Assembly: GCF_024346675.1 (NCBI RefSeq)
Contig: NZ_AP024850.1
Span: 1,426,001 to 1,490,000 of the forward strand
Direction: 5' to 3'
DNA from: Photobacterium sanguinicancri
Lineage (GTDB): Bacteria > Pseudomonadota > Gammaproteobacteria > Enterobacterales > Vibrionaceae
Length of the DNA: 64,000 nt
The notes under the pieces were generated by a model. The model was not told the origin of the DNA, ran no database searches, and worked only from the letters and a program-made list of their open reading frames with translations. This document shows, piece by piece, positions 25,784 through 34,976 of the stretch (the stretch's first letter is position 1; every line of letters begins with the position of its first letter). Made by a program: the position numbers and the translations under genes.

Positions 25784-26899
25784 ATGATTATTGGCGTACC
25801 TAAGGAAATTAAAGTTCACGAATACCGTGTAGGTATGGTTCCAGCATCTGTAAGTGAAGCAGTAGCGCATGGCCATAAAGTATATGTAGAAACGCTAGCG
25901 GGTTCAGGGATTGGTTTTAGTGACCAAGACTATATTGATGCTGGTGCACAAATTCTGCCAACAGCTACAGATGTTTTCGCTGAAGCTGAAATGATTGTTA
26001 AAGTTAAAGAACCGCAGGCTGTTGAGCGTGCGATGCTTCGTGAAGGTCAAATCTTATTTACTTACCTTCACCTTGCTCCAGATCCAGAACAAACGATTGA
26101 CCTTGTCAACAGTAAAGCAGTGTGTATCGCTTACGAAACAGTGACCGATAACCAAGGCCGTCTACCGCTTCTTGCGCCTATGTCTGAAGTGGCGGGTCGT
26201 ATGTCGATTCAAGCCGGTGCTTTTGCCCTAGAAAAATCAAAAGGCGGCCGCGGCATGCTACTGGGTGGCGTACCAGGTGTTGAGCCTGCGAAAGTGGTTA
26301 TCATCGGTGGTGGTGTAGTCGGTGCAAACGCAGCACAAATGGCCGTTGGCCTACGTGCTAATGTCGTGGTACTTGACCGTAATATCGATGTATTACGTCA
26401 CTTAGATGCGCAGTTTGGCGGTGATGTACAGTGTGTTTACTCAACTAAAGATGCGATTGAAAAGCACGTATTAGAAGCTGACCTTGTTATTGGTGGTGTA
26501 TTGGTAGCGGGCGCAGCAGCACCAAAACTAGTCACTGCTGAAATGATTAAAGCGATGAAACCTGGCGCTGCAATCGTAGATGTTGCTATCGACCAAGGTG
26601 GTTGTGTTGAAACTTCACACGCCACAACGCACAGTGACCCAACATACATTGTTGATGATGTGGTTCACTACTGTGTAGCTAACATGCCGGGTGCCGTTGC
26701 ACGTACTTCTACGTTTGCACTGAACAATGTAACGCTTCCATACATTCTTCAGCTAGCAGACAAAGGTTACAAACAAGCACTACAAGATGATAAGCATCTT
26801 CTAAACGGCTTGAATGTATACCGTGGTCAGATTACTTGCGAAGAAGTGTCTGAAGCACTAGATATGCCATACGTCGCACCAGAAGCTGCCATTGCGTAA
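25784..26899 (+). CDS. ald: Alanine dehydrogenase
   Basis: A 371-residue enzyme, the usual family length. It begins [17 protein letters not shown], has the catalytic region [14 protein letters not shown] and the NAD-binding [13 protein letters not shown], and ends with the typical [20 protein letters not shown]. It interconverts L-alanine and pyruvate with NAD and ammonium. The AAGGAA Shine-Dalgarno lies eight bases before the ATG. It is monocistronic with a strong terminator. Regulation is likely by an Lrp/AsnC-type protein in related bacteria, but no site was identified here. Confidence 0.95.
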   Translation: MIIGVPKEIKVHEYRVGMVPASVSEAVAHGHKVYVETLAGSGIGFSDQDYIDAGAQILPTATDVFAEAEMIVKVKEPQAVERAMLREGQILFTYLHLAPDPEQTIDLVNSKAVCIAYETVTDNQGRLPLLAPMSEVAGRMSIQAGAFALEKSKGGRGMLLGGVPGVEPAKVVIIGGGVVGANAAQMAVGLRANVVVLDRNIDVLRHLDAQFGGDVQCVYSTKDAIEKHVLEADLVIGGVLVAGAAAPKLVTAEMIKAMKPGAAIVDVAIDQGGCVETSHATTHSDPTYIVDDVVHYCVANMPGAVARTSTFALNNVTLPYILQLADKGYKQALQDDKHLLNGLNVYRGQITCEEVSEALDMPYVAPEAAIA

Positions 26900-26920
26900 T
26901 CGGTAAAAATTAAATATAAA

Positions 26921-26955
26921 AAAATCCCCGTACTGTTCAGTGACGGGGATTTTTT
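26921..26955. terminator. Terminator between ald and the convergent 5'-nucleotidase gene
   Basis: AAAATCCCCGT and ACGGGGATTTT pair around an 11-base loop, with a T-run on the plus side and an A-tract before it that can serve the minus strand too. Confidence 0.88.
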
Positions 26956-27011
26956 ATGCTTTTAATTAGGCTCAGGCTGCTGTTTTAGAGCACTACCTTA
27001 CTTTCAATATA

Positions 27012-28922
27012 TTAAAAGCTGTTTAAGTTTTCGATCAGAACGATGTCACGTTGTGCAGCGCGTTTTTCAACATCATTTTTCGCTGTTTTAACCGTGTGTT
27101 GTAAGCTTGCAAGCACTTTTTCCATGCTTGCTTTATTGCTGAAAATTTTATCTTTCACATTAAGAGCAGCTACATTGGTGTAACGGCCGTCTTCACTAGT
27201 AGGTACTGAGATCTTACCGCTGTTCACGAGATCTTTAACGATCTTCGCTTCTTTTTCAAAGCCTGTTAATCCAGCCAAATGCCAGCGATGCATTGGCTTA
27301 CCTTCGTACTGGCCATGCTTAACATCTGTTAAGTACTTAATGGTGAGGTTACGAATAGTACCGGCTTCCTCGCCGAACTCTTCTTCTGTATCAAATAAGA
27401 CAGGGAATTTACGACCTTCCAATACGCCACCCGCTTTAGTTAAGTGGCCCATACGGTAGCTGTTCATACCAAGATGAATAGGGGTGGTATCTGTGATCAG
27501 GCTGTTGTCAGCAAACTTAAGATCTTTAATACGTTTGCCTGCGGGCTCTGTTAAATCAATGGTGTAAGTCACGCCAGCAAAGAAGTCGTTGGTTGAGTAT
27601 TTTGATGAGCGACGTTCAGGGTTGAAGCTGTAAGTCACATCGCCATCTTTTACACTGTTAAAGTAGCCAGCCGACCATTCCATGTAGGTTTTCAGCTCTT
27701 TCCCCGTCATTTCATAAACGGTAATTTCACCACCAGCGTATTGGTAGTTGAAAGCAATGTCTTTCGCTTTGATTGGGCCAACATCAAGTTCAGCTTTGTC
27801 GTTATCAATTTGAAGTGCAATCACATTGGCCATAGGCGCGTAATGCATGCTGGCTTCTTGGTATAGCGCACTAATACCCGTGTCTTGAATATGAACTTGC
27901 GGTATGCCTTTAATTTCATTTTCAGGAACAAGATCAGTACCTGTTAGTTCCGCGACCGAGCGATTTGCGTTTTCACGCAGGCGCTTGTGATAAGGGGCAT
28001 ACAAGCTTTCCATTTTCTTATCAGAATCGGTGCCTTGAATTTTGTAGGTGAAGCTGTCTTTATTGACGAGAGTGAACTGACCATCACGCTCTTCAAATTG
28101 AAGATCAATACGAGAAAGAGCACGGCCATATTTGTCTGGTTCGGTGATGATAACGCCGTTTACAACTGCTTTGTCGATACGGGTGTGCATATGACCAGCA
28201 ACAATGGCATCAATTTCTGGGTTGGCATTGGCAATATCGGTAACGCCAGTGTCTTTAATATTGTTCTCGTTATCTAAGCCCATGTGCGCAACTAACACAA
28301 TCGCATCAACTTTATCGTCGATTTGCTTGATGACTTTTTTAACTTCCAGTGAAGGGTTGGTAAAGGTCATGCCATTTAGGCGATTAGTGCCTTCAGCGAA
28401 AACTGCAGTCATCGGTGTATCCATGCCGATAACACCAATTTTAATGCCGTTACGTTCAATAATGGTATGAGCGGGTAGAAAAGGGTTACCATCTGCACGT
28501 TTAATGTTGCCACCAAGTGATTGGCCTTCAAATTGCGATAATGAACGGTTTAGCACCTTCAAGCCGAAATCAAATTCGTGGTTACCCAATACCCATACAT
28601 CGTAAGACATTTCGTTGAAACCCAGCATCATAGGATCAACTGGCTCATCTTTAAATGTTTCAACAAAGTTACCTTGAATGGTATCGCCCGCATCAACCAA
28701 AATAACATTGCTTTGCTCTTGGCGAACTTGTTTTACTTTGGTGGCTATTTGACTAAGGCTACCACGCATATTTAGCTTATCGCTTGCGTAGTCCCAAGGC
28801 ATGAAATGACCATGAATGTCAGATGTCCCCAGAATAGTGACATCGGTAATATCACCGTCAGCTGCAAATGCAGCTCCGCTTAACGCAAGAAGTATGGCAG
28901 AAGTAAGTAACTGCTTTTTCAT
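27012..28922 (-). CDS. Periplasmic bifunctional 5'-nucleotidase / 2',3'-cyclic phosphodiesterase-like metallophosphatase
   Basis: A 636-residue protein with a classical signal peptide (cleavage near AFA-AD, residue 20). The N-terminal calcineurin-like domain has metal motifs GTSDIHGHF, DAGDTIQGN, GNHEFDFG, and GHMHTRID. The C-terminal 5'-nucleotidase domain (about 340-560) follows. Length and layout fit the UshA/CpdB group, which dephosphorylates nucleotides or cyclic nucleotides in the periplasm so that nucleosides can be imported. It is monocistronic. UshA versus CpdB type cannot be fixed by eye. Confidence 0.88.
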   Translation of the reverse strand: MKKQLLTSAILLALSGAAFAADGDITDVTILGTSDIHGHFMPWDYASDKLNMRGSLSQIATKVKQVRQEQSNVILVDAGDTIQGNFVETFKDEPVDPMMLGFNEMSYDVWVLGNHEFDFGLKVLNRSLSQFEGQSLGGNIKRADGNPFLPAHTIIERNGIKIGVIGMDTPMTAVFAEGTNRLNGMTFTNPSLEVKKVIKQIDDKVDAIVLVAHMGLDNENNIKDTGVTDIANANPEIDAIVAGHMHTRIDKAVVNGVIITEPDKYGRALSRIDLQFEERDGQFTLVNKDSFTYKIQGTDSDKKMESLYAPYHKRLRENANRSVAELTGTDLVPENEIKGIPQVHIQDTGISALYQEASMHYAPMANVIALQIDNDKAELDVGPIKAKDIAFNYQYAGGEITVYEMTGKELKTYMEWSAGYFNSVKDGDVTYSFNPERRSSKYSTNDFFAGVTYTIDLTEPAGKRIKDLKFADNSLITDTTPIHLGMNSYRMGHLTKAGGVLEGRKFPVLFDTEEEFGEEAGTIRNLTIKYLTDVKHGQYEGKPMHRWHLAGLTGFEKEAKIVKDLVNSGKISVPTSEDGRYTNVAALNVKDKIFSNKASMEKVLASLQHTVKTAKNDVEKRAAQRDIVLIENLNSF

Positions 28923-29108
28923 AGAATAAGGCTCGAATTAGAATTATGTAATGGTTTCGGGCGCTATGGTAGGGGGATATACATCTCATTTGGGTGATGC
29001 ATGTCACTCTTTTATTGAAACAGATTCGATATATACCACGCAGTGTGAGTGCTATCTCACTGATGCGCATAAAAGGATGGAAGGTAAGTCATTTATTACC
29101 GTTTGAAA

Positions 29109-29135
29109 ATTAGGCTGAGCAATAATCAGCCTAAT
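29109..29135 (-). terminator. Terminator of the GDPD gene
   Basis: ATTAGGCTGA and TCAGCCTAAT pair around a 7-base loop; on the minus strand TTTTC follows, about 25 bases past the stop codon. Confidence 0.7.
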
Positions 29136-29159
29136 GATGCAACAGTAACGGGCTTAGCC

Positions 29160-29876
29160 CTAAAATTTATTCGGGTAATCAGTGATGATGTTATCGACGC
29201 CCCATGAGCGGAACATAGCGGCTTTATCGGGCTCATTCATGGTCCAGATGTGTAATTGCAAACCAGCGGTTTTAATTTTGGTTGCCATACTTTCGGTGAG
29301 CTTACTCTGATCGTAATGAATACTGTACAGCGACAGGTCTTGTGCTTTTCCCATCATATTACGTCTGTTTTTTGAGGTAATCAGGCCACGACGTACTTCT
29401 GGGTAGAGCGTTTTACAGTAAGTAAGCACACCCAGATCGAAGCTGGAAAATACCAGTTTATCGAGCGGAAAATTAAGCTGCTTAACGGTCTGTACTATCT
29501 GTTCAACCAGTGGGAGCACTTCTGCTTTACGGTGGATCTTAATTTCTAAGTTCATCGTAATATCAAGCTGGTCGCAAAGAAGCAGTGCCTCTTGCAAGGT
29601 TGGAATTTGCTCTCCGATATACAAATCTTTGCCATCGCCCATGAACTTGGCGTTTGCATCGAGCTGTTTTAATGTTTCCAGCGACATCTTTCCAACGCTA
29701 CCACGGCCATTAGTACAGCGGTTCACGGTTTTATCGTGGATCATTACTGGAACCCGATCCGCGCTAAGCTGCACGTCCATTTCTACCCATGTTGCGCCAC
29801 ATTCAGCAGCCTTCTTAATGCCAGCTAGGGTGTTTTCTGGTGCAAGCGCGCGTGCACCACGATGGCCTGAAATCAT
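29160..29876 (-). CDS. ugpQ: Glycerophosphodiester phosphodiesterase, UgpQ-like
   Basis: A 238-residue cytoplasmic enzyme without signal peptide. It has the GDPD start GHRGARALAPENTLAGI with the catalytic His, the metal motif VEMDVQLSADRVPVMIHD, and the C-terminal LHIWTMNEPDKAAMF. It hydrolyses glycerophosphodiesters to glycerol-3-phosphate and an alcohol. The length suits cytoplasmic UgpQ rather than periplasmic GlpQ. It stands alone here, not in a ugp operon. Confidence 0.9.
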   Translation of the reverse strand: MISGHRGARALAPENTLAGIKKAAECGATWVEMDVQLSADRVPVMIHDKTVNRCTNGRGSVGKMSLETLKQLDANAKFMGDGKDLYIGEQIPTLQEALLLCDQLDITMNLEIKIHRKAEVLPLVEQIVQTVKQLNFPLDKLVFSSFDLGVLTYCKTLYPEVRRGLITSKNRRNMMGKAQDLSLYSIHYDQSKLTESMATKIKTAGLQLHIWTMNEPDKAAMFRSWGVDNIITDYPNKF

Positions 29877-30151
29877 AGTAAATCCATATGTATAAACGGT
29901 TTATGAGTGGAGTGTATCCAATTATGATGACGGAATCTTTATTGCTGATAGCAATATTAAATACAAGGTTAAAGTTGGGGGGGCGGAAATCCATCTAAAC
30001 TGTCGTTTTTTTTCAATTCACATTCAGGTGTTACCGTTATTATTATGTCTATCGGCTTAACCACTTTTGGCTGCTAGGCTAAATCGTGACAAATACCGAG
30101 ACATTTAGAATACAAATTGAGTAGGCATAGTGTGTCTAAGGTAAAACAAGA

Positions 30152-31195
30152 ATGAATACAAAACCGACATTAGCTCAACTTGGGTGGCGTCCATTTTTCC
30201 GACAACAACTCACACTTGAAGAGCTGACTGATTTTCAGATTGGTCGCGTTGTTGAACAGCATCGTAGCGGTGCGATTGTAATGAGTGAACAAGGTCAAGC
30301 AAGCCTAATGCAATCGCCACAGAGTGATCGACTTTGTGTCGGTGATTGGGTGCTATTTGATGATAATTTGAAACTTCATCGCCTGTTAGAGCGTCAATCA
30401 TTGTTCGAACGTAAAGCGCCTGGATCTAAACTGGACACACAGTTGATCGCATCTAATGTTGATAGCTTGCTGGTGGTGTGCTCATTAAATAACGACTTTA
30501 AACTGAGTCGCATTGAACGTTACTTGGCCTTAGCCAAAGATGCAGAAGTCGAGCCTGTGATAGTTCTGACGAAAGAAGATCAGTGCGACGATGCAGACGA
30601 GAAACGCAAACAAGTTCAAGATTTAGACCCGTTTATGATGGTGCATGCCATTAATGCGCTAGACCCAGAACACCTTAAAGAACTGTCTGGTTACTGTAGC
30701 TTAGGCAAAACCTTGGCATTGGTTGGGTCTTCAGGTGTTGGGAAATCTACATTGGTCAATGGCTTAATGGGTTTTGAAGCTCAGCTCACCGCAGGTATTC
30801 GTGAAGATGACAGCAAAGGCCGCCATACCACCACATCTCGTGCCTTAAAGTGGATGCCACAAGGTGGCTTGTTGATGGATACCCCAGGAATGCGTGAATT
30901 GCAGCTGACAGATTGCGAAAAAGGGGTGAATGATACCTTTAGCGAAATCACAGAGCTTGCAGATCAATGTCGCTTTGCTGACTGTCAGCATGGCAGTGAA
31001 CCCGGCTGTGCGATTCAAGCTGCATTAGCAGAGGGAACCCTAGCGGAAAGGCGTTTTATCAGTTACCAAAAGCTGTTGCGTGAACAAGCGTTTAATGGTG
31101 CTACCTTGGCTGAGAAACGCACTAAAGATAAAGCCTTCGGTAAAATGATTAGCACGATTCAAAATGAATCACGCCAGCGTAAAAAAGGCTTTTAA
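30152..31195 (+). CDS. rsgA: RsgA/YjeQ-type circularly permuted GTPase
   Basis: A 347-residue protein with an N-terminal OB-fold (about 25-90), a circularly permuted GTPase (G4 as LTKED before G1 GSSGVGKST and G3 DTPGMRE), and a C-terminal zinc finger CRFADCQHGSEPGC. RsgA acts in 30S ribosomal subunit maturation. The family in vibrios often has two paralogues; the main copy usually sits beside orn and psd, neither of which is here. This copy may therefore be the second one, with a possibly specialised role. Confidence 0.85.
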   Translation: MNTKPTLAQLGWRPFFRQQLTLEELTDFQIGRVVEQHRSGAIVMSEQGQASLMQSPQSDRLCVGDWVLFDDNLKLHRLLERQSLFERKAPGSKLDTQLIASNVDSLLVVCSLNNDFKLSRIERYLALAKDAEVEPVIVLTKEDQCDDADEKRKQVQDLDPFMMVHAINALDPEHLKELSGYCSLGKTLALVGSSGVGKSTLVNGLMGFEAQLTAGIREDDSKGRHTTTSRALKWMPQGGLLMDTPGMRELQLTDCEKGVNDTFSEITELADQCRFADCQHGSEPGCAIQAALAEGTLAERRFISYQKLLREQAFNGATLAEKRTKDKAFGKMISTIQNESRQRKKGF

Positions 31196-31259
31196 TCGAT
31201 TTAATTATCAAGATTATTGGTGTTCTAGATTCCCGCTAGCTTCTTGTTATTCAAACATT

Positions 31260-31283
31260 AACGCCACCGCATTCGGTGGCGTT
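31260..31283 (+). terminator. Perfect hairpin after the RsgA-type gene
   Basis: AACGCCACCG and CGGTGGCGTT pair around CATT. No T-run follows, so it may be a weak terminator or a stabilising 3' hairpin. Confidence 0.4.
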
Positions 31284-31495
31284 GTCCGTTGTTGCTAATT
31301 TTTGATTTATTTTCAATTTTCTTTCGTCTTTTTCCTTTCTCGTTCGTCTTAGCTACATGAATCCTAAACGTGATTGCTGCCTAAAAGTGATTACTGAGTG
31401 TCGGTTCATGGCTTACTCAATGGGAGTGGCTTTCTTCGTGGTGTTTAAAAGAAACACCGAGATAATCGACACAGTTTGATAGAGAACGAGAAGAC

Positions 31496-33127
31496 ATGTT
31501 ACAGAAAGTTGGCGCGCAAAAAGAGCAAGGTGCTATGAATTCTGCACCTCAGTGGCTACACCAATACAAAGATGTCCTTAATGCGCTAAGCGGTATTCGT
31601 CGTGGCATTGAGAAAGAAGGGGTTCGAACTGCCGTTGATGGCAACTTATCACAACATGCGCACCCTCAAGCATTAGGTGCGGCGTTAACACATCCAAACA
31701 TCACGACTGACTTTGCCGAGGCACAGCTAGAGTTGGTGACGCCTGCTTATGCTGAACGAGGTCAAATGTTTGATCACCTCAGTACCTTACATGGCTATGT
31801 TGCGAATAATTTGTCCGATAGCGAAGTGATGTGGGGGGCCAGTATGCCGCCACGTTTACCAAGTGAAGAAGCAATCGCTATAGCGGATTATGGTCACTCG
31901 AATGTGGGGCAAATGAAGCAACGCTACCGTCATGGATTGGCTAATCGTTATGGTAAAAAAATGCAGACGATTTCGGGTATCCACTATAACTTTTCGTTGC
32001 CAGAAACCTTTTGGCAAGCCTTGCATCAGGTTGAGAATAGTCCCCAACCGTTGAGTGAATTTATCTCAGATCGTTACTTCCATATGATCCGCAATATCAT
32101 GCGTCATGGTTGGATTATTGGTTATTTATTTGGTGCATCACCCGCGGTTGATAGTTCGTACTTAGTGGGTAAGCAGCATGATCTGGATGAACTGGATTTC
32201 GGCATAGCTGATTTTGGTTCAGCTACAGCGGATAATCACCGCACTTATTATGCACCTTGGGCAACGTCGTTACGGTTAAGTAACTTAGGTTACAGTAATA
32301 GCGAGCAGTCTAAATACGCGCTTAATTACAACAATAAGCATGATTATTTATCTGGCTTATATAACATTTTGGCGATGCCAAGTGAGTATTACGCACAGTT
32401 TGAACAAAACCAGCAAGTGAACAACAAAGTACTGCAATTAGAGAATGAATTGTACAGTTCTGTGCGGCCCAAAATTGTTAATAATGAGCTCCGGCCTTTA
32501 TACGCAATGTGCCGTTATGGCGTGGAATACATAGAGTTACGTAGCCTAGATATTAATCCTTATTTACCGCTTGGGCTTGATCAAACGCAGAGTTATTTCT
32601 TGGATTTGTTCTTACTCTACTGCGCGCTTTTACCAAGTGCAGCGCTAGATGCAGATGAACAAGCCGTGATACAGCAGCGCCAAGAATGTGTTGCGATGCA
32701 AGGACGAAAACCTCAACTAAAACTGCCGACATTAGAGGGTGAGCAACCACTAAAAACGTTAGGGTTAAACCTGCTAGCTGATATGGAAGCCTTGCTACCT
32801 CTTTTCGAAGACCAACAAGAAGCCACAGTGTATGCGCAAAGTGTAGAGAGAGAAAAAGCCAAGTTGTTTGATGCTAGCTTAACGCCGTCTGCGCGAGTGT
32901 TGGCTGATATGCTGCGCGATAATCTGTCCTATACCGATTTATTGTTAGGCTTGTCTCAAGCGCATGCAAGGCAGCACCAATTGGTGAGTAAAACAACACC
33001 GCTATACAAAGAGCTAACGGTCGCCGCAAAGCAATCTTTAGAGTTACAGCAAGAAATTGAAGCCAATGACACCATTAGCTTTGATGATTATTTACAACAA
33101 AAAACAGCATTAACGTACGAGTGCTAA
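31496..33127 (+). CDS. gshA: Glutamate-cysteine ligase, class I GshA-type
   Basis: A 543-residue enzyme of the proteobacterial glutamate-cysteine ligase family (E. coli GshA 518). It has GIRRGIEKEGVRT, ALTHPNITTDFAEAQLELVTP, SGIHYNFSLPE and RYGVEYIELRSLDINPY. It makes gamma-glutamylcysteine, the first step of glutathione synthesis. A second possible start at 31535 (MNSAPQWL) aligns better with E. coli and has AAGG upstream. It heads an operon with two ABC exporter genes and a glutathione synthetase, with gaps of 13-29 bases or overlaps. Since luxS, its usual vibrio neighbour, is absent, this may be a second gshA. Confidence 0.9.
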   Translation: MLQKVGAQKEQGAMNSAPQWLHQYKDVLNALSGIRRGIEKEGVRTAVDGNLSQHAHPQALGAALTHPNITTDFAEAQLELVTPAYAERGQMFDHLSTLHGYVANNLSDSEVMWGASMPPRLPSEEAIAIADYGHSNVGQMKQRYRHGLANRYGKKMQTISGIHYNFSLPETFWQALHQVENSPQPLSEFISDRYFHMIRNIMRHGWIIGYLFGASPAVDSSYLVGKQHDLDELDFGIADFGSATADNHRTYYAPWATSLRLSNLGYSNSEQSKYALNYNNKHDYLSGLYNILAMPSEYYAQFEQNQQVNNKVLQLENELYSSVRPKIVNNELRPLYAMCRYGVEYIELRSLDINPYLPLGLDQTQSYFLDLFLLYCALLPSAALDADEQAVIQQRQECVAMQGRKPQLKLPTLEGEQPLKTLGLNLLADMEALLPLFEDQQEATVYAQSVEREKAKLFDASLTPSARVLADMLRDNLSYTDLLLGLSQAHARQHQLVSKTTPLYKELTVAAKQSLELQQEIEANDTISFDDYLQQKTALTYEC

Positions 33128-33140
33128 AGGCTTTTGATTC

Positions 33141-34976
33141 ATGGAAATATTGTGGAAATTGCGTAGTTACATAAGAATGTTTTCTCGTCATTATGTGATT
33201 GCGTTTATTGGCTTACAGGTTGTTGCTTTACTTAACCTTGTTCCGCCTTGGTTGATTGGTCGCATTGTGGATGCGATTAGCGAAGACAGGCTAACGGGGA
33301 CTCTTCTTGCGACGCATTTAGGTGCCATTCTTGCCGCTGGCTTTGGTATGTATGGTTTGCGTTATGTGTGGCATAGCCAGCTATACGGGGCATCTGTGGG
33401 TATTACACAGGTGATCAGACAGCAATTGTTCTGGCACTTTACGCGTTTAACCCCAGAATTTTACGCGCGCCACAGTGGCGGCGATTTAATGGCACACGCT
33501 ACCAACGATTTGAATGCTGTCGAGCAAGCTGCTGGCGGTGGTGTAATGACCATGGTGGATTCATTGATCGCAGGCTTAACTGTGATCTTTGGGATGGCGT
33601 TTGTAGTGAGTGGTGAATTAACGCTCGCGGCACTACTGCCTTTCCCATTACTTGTGTATGTGACCCATAAATATGGCTCGAATTTACAGCGTCGATTTGG
33701 TCGCGCACAAGGTGCGTTTTCATCGTTAAATGAAGAAGTCCGTGAATCTGTGTCGGCAATTCGTGCGGTACGTTCGCACGGTTTAAATCAACGTCAGCAA
33801 AGCCGTTTCGACGACACGCTCGATCATACGTTAGAGACCAATATCTCAGTTGCCAAAATTGATTCATTATTTGGTCCAACAATTCAGTTGATCTATGGCT
33901 CATCGTTTGTGATTTCATTGGGTTACGGCGCGTGGTTAATCAGCACTGGTGATATTACCGTCGGGCTGTTTACCAGCTTTACTTTATACCTTGCGCAATT
34001 ATTAGGGCCGTTTCTGCAATTTGGCTGGCAGTTCAATATTTTCCAACGAGGTACAACCTCTTGGCGTCGATTAGAAAAGCTGTTTGCTCAACAGCCTATG
34101 GTCAAAGAAGGTGAAGCAGAATTACCAGCTGATGCGATGCTCGATATTACTGTTGATATCGATCACTTTATGTATCCAGCCGCTACGCAGCATGCGTTAA
34201 AACAGGTGGACTTTTCCGTTTCCGCTGGTGGTTTTGTAGGTATTACTGGCCCAACGGGCGGTGGTAAAAGTACCTTAATTAATTTGTTGTTACGGCAATA
34301 CAGTCTGCCTGAGTCTTCACGTATCACGTTAGCAGATATGCCGATTAACACGCTAACCTTTCACGCACTGCGCAGCAAGATTGCATGGGTGCCCCAAAAG
34401 CCGTTTTTATTCTCAGGCACGGTTGCTGAAAACATTGCATTAGCGCGTCCAGATGCCTCGGAAGCCGAGATCATTCATGTGGCAGATATGGCTGGCATAC
34501 TGGATGAAATCCACGCGTTGCCAGACGGGTTTAAAACTGTCTTGAATGAAAATGGCGGCAATTTATCTGGCGGTCAAAAGCAGCGTTTGACATTAGCGCG
34601 TGCACTATTAAGTGACAATGAGATCTTGTTGCTCGATGATCCTTTCAGTGCGCTAGACATGAAGACAGAAGCGAAAATTCGGAAGAACATTAAGCATCAC
34701 TTTAACCATAAGACGATAGTGATGATCAGCCAACGCCTCGCGAACTTGATGACGGCCGATCATATTGTGGTGATGGAAAATGGCAGTATTCACGAGCAAG
34801 GAACGCACAGTGAACTCATGGCCAATGAAAGCTGGTACGCACGTGTGTTTACCAAACAGAACCAAGCCAACTTTCGACAACAGCAAGTACAGTCGCAAGC
34901 GAACACACTTGTTTCCGCTGTGAGTGAAAAGGCTAGCAACAAGGCAAGTGAAGAAGCGGGTGAACAGTATGCTTAA
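33141..34976 (+). CDS. ABC exporter half-transporter, MdlA-like (degenerate ATPase half)
   Basis: A 611-residue fused membrane/ATPase protein: six helices (about 20-300), then a nucleotide-binding domain with Walker A GPTGGGKST, signature LSGGQKQR and Walker B LLLDDP. The catalytic Glu after Walker B is Asp and the switch His is Gln (ISQRL), marking the non-hydrolysing site of a heterodimeric exporter. Strong resemblance to E. coli MdlA includes LRYVW, GDLMAHATND and the linker. It starts 13 bases after gshA and overlaps the next gene by 8 bases. Thiol peptide export is inferred from the operon; drug or lipid export is the alternative. Confidence 0.87.
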   Translation: MEILWKLRSYIRMFSRHYVIAFIGLQVVALLNLVPPWLIGRIVDAISEDRLTGTLLATHLGAILAAGFGMYGLRYVWHSQLYGASVGITQVIRQQLFWHFTRLTPEFYARHSGGDLMAHATNDLNAVEQAAGGGVMTMVDSLIAGLTVIFGMAFVVSGELTLAALLPFPLLVYVTHKYGSNLQRRFGRAQGAFSSLNEEVRESVSAIRAVRSHGLNQRQQSRFDDTLDHTLETNISVAKIDSLFGPTIQLIYGSSFVISLGYGAWLISTGDITVGLFTSFTLYLAQLLGPFLQFGWQFNIFQRGTTSWRRLEKLFAQQPMVKEGEAELPADAMLDITVDIDHFMYPAATQHALKQVDFSVSAGGFVGITGPTGGGKSTLINLLLRQYSLPESSRITLADMPINTLTFHALRSKIAWVPQKPFLFSGTVAENIALARPDASEAEIIHVADMAGILDEIHALPDGFKTVLNENGGNLSGGQKQRLTLARALLSDNEILLLDDPFSALDMKTEAKIRKNIKHHFNHKTIVMISQRLANLMTADHIVVMENGSIHEQGTHSELMANESWYARVFTKQNQANFRQQQVQSQANTLVSAVSEKASNKASEEAGEQYA

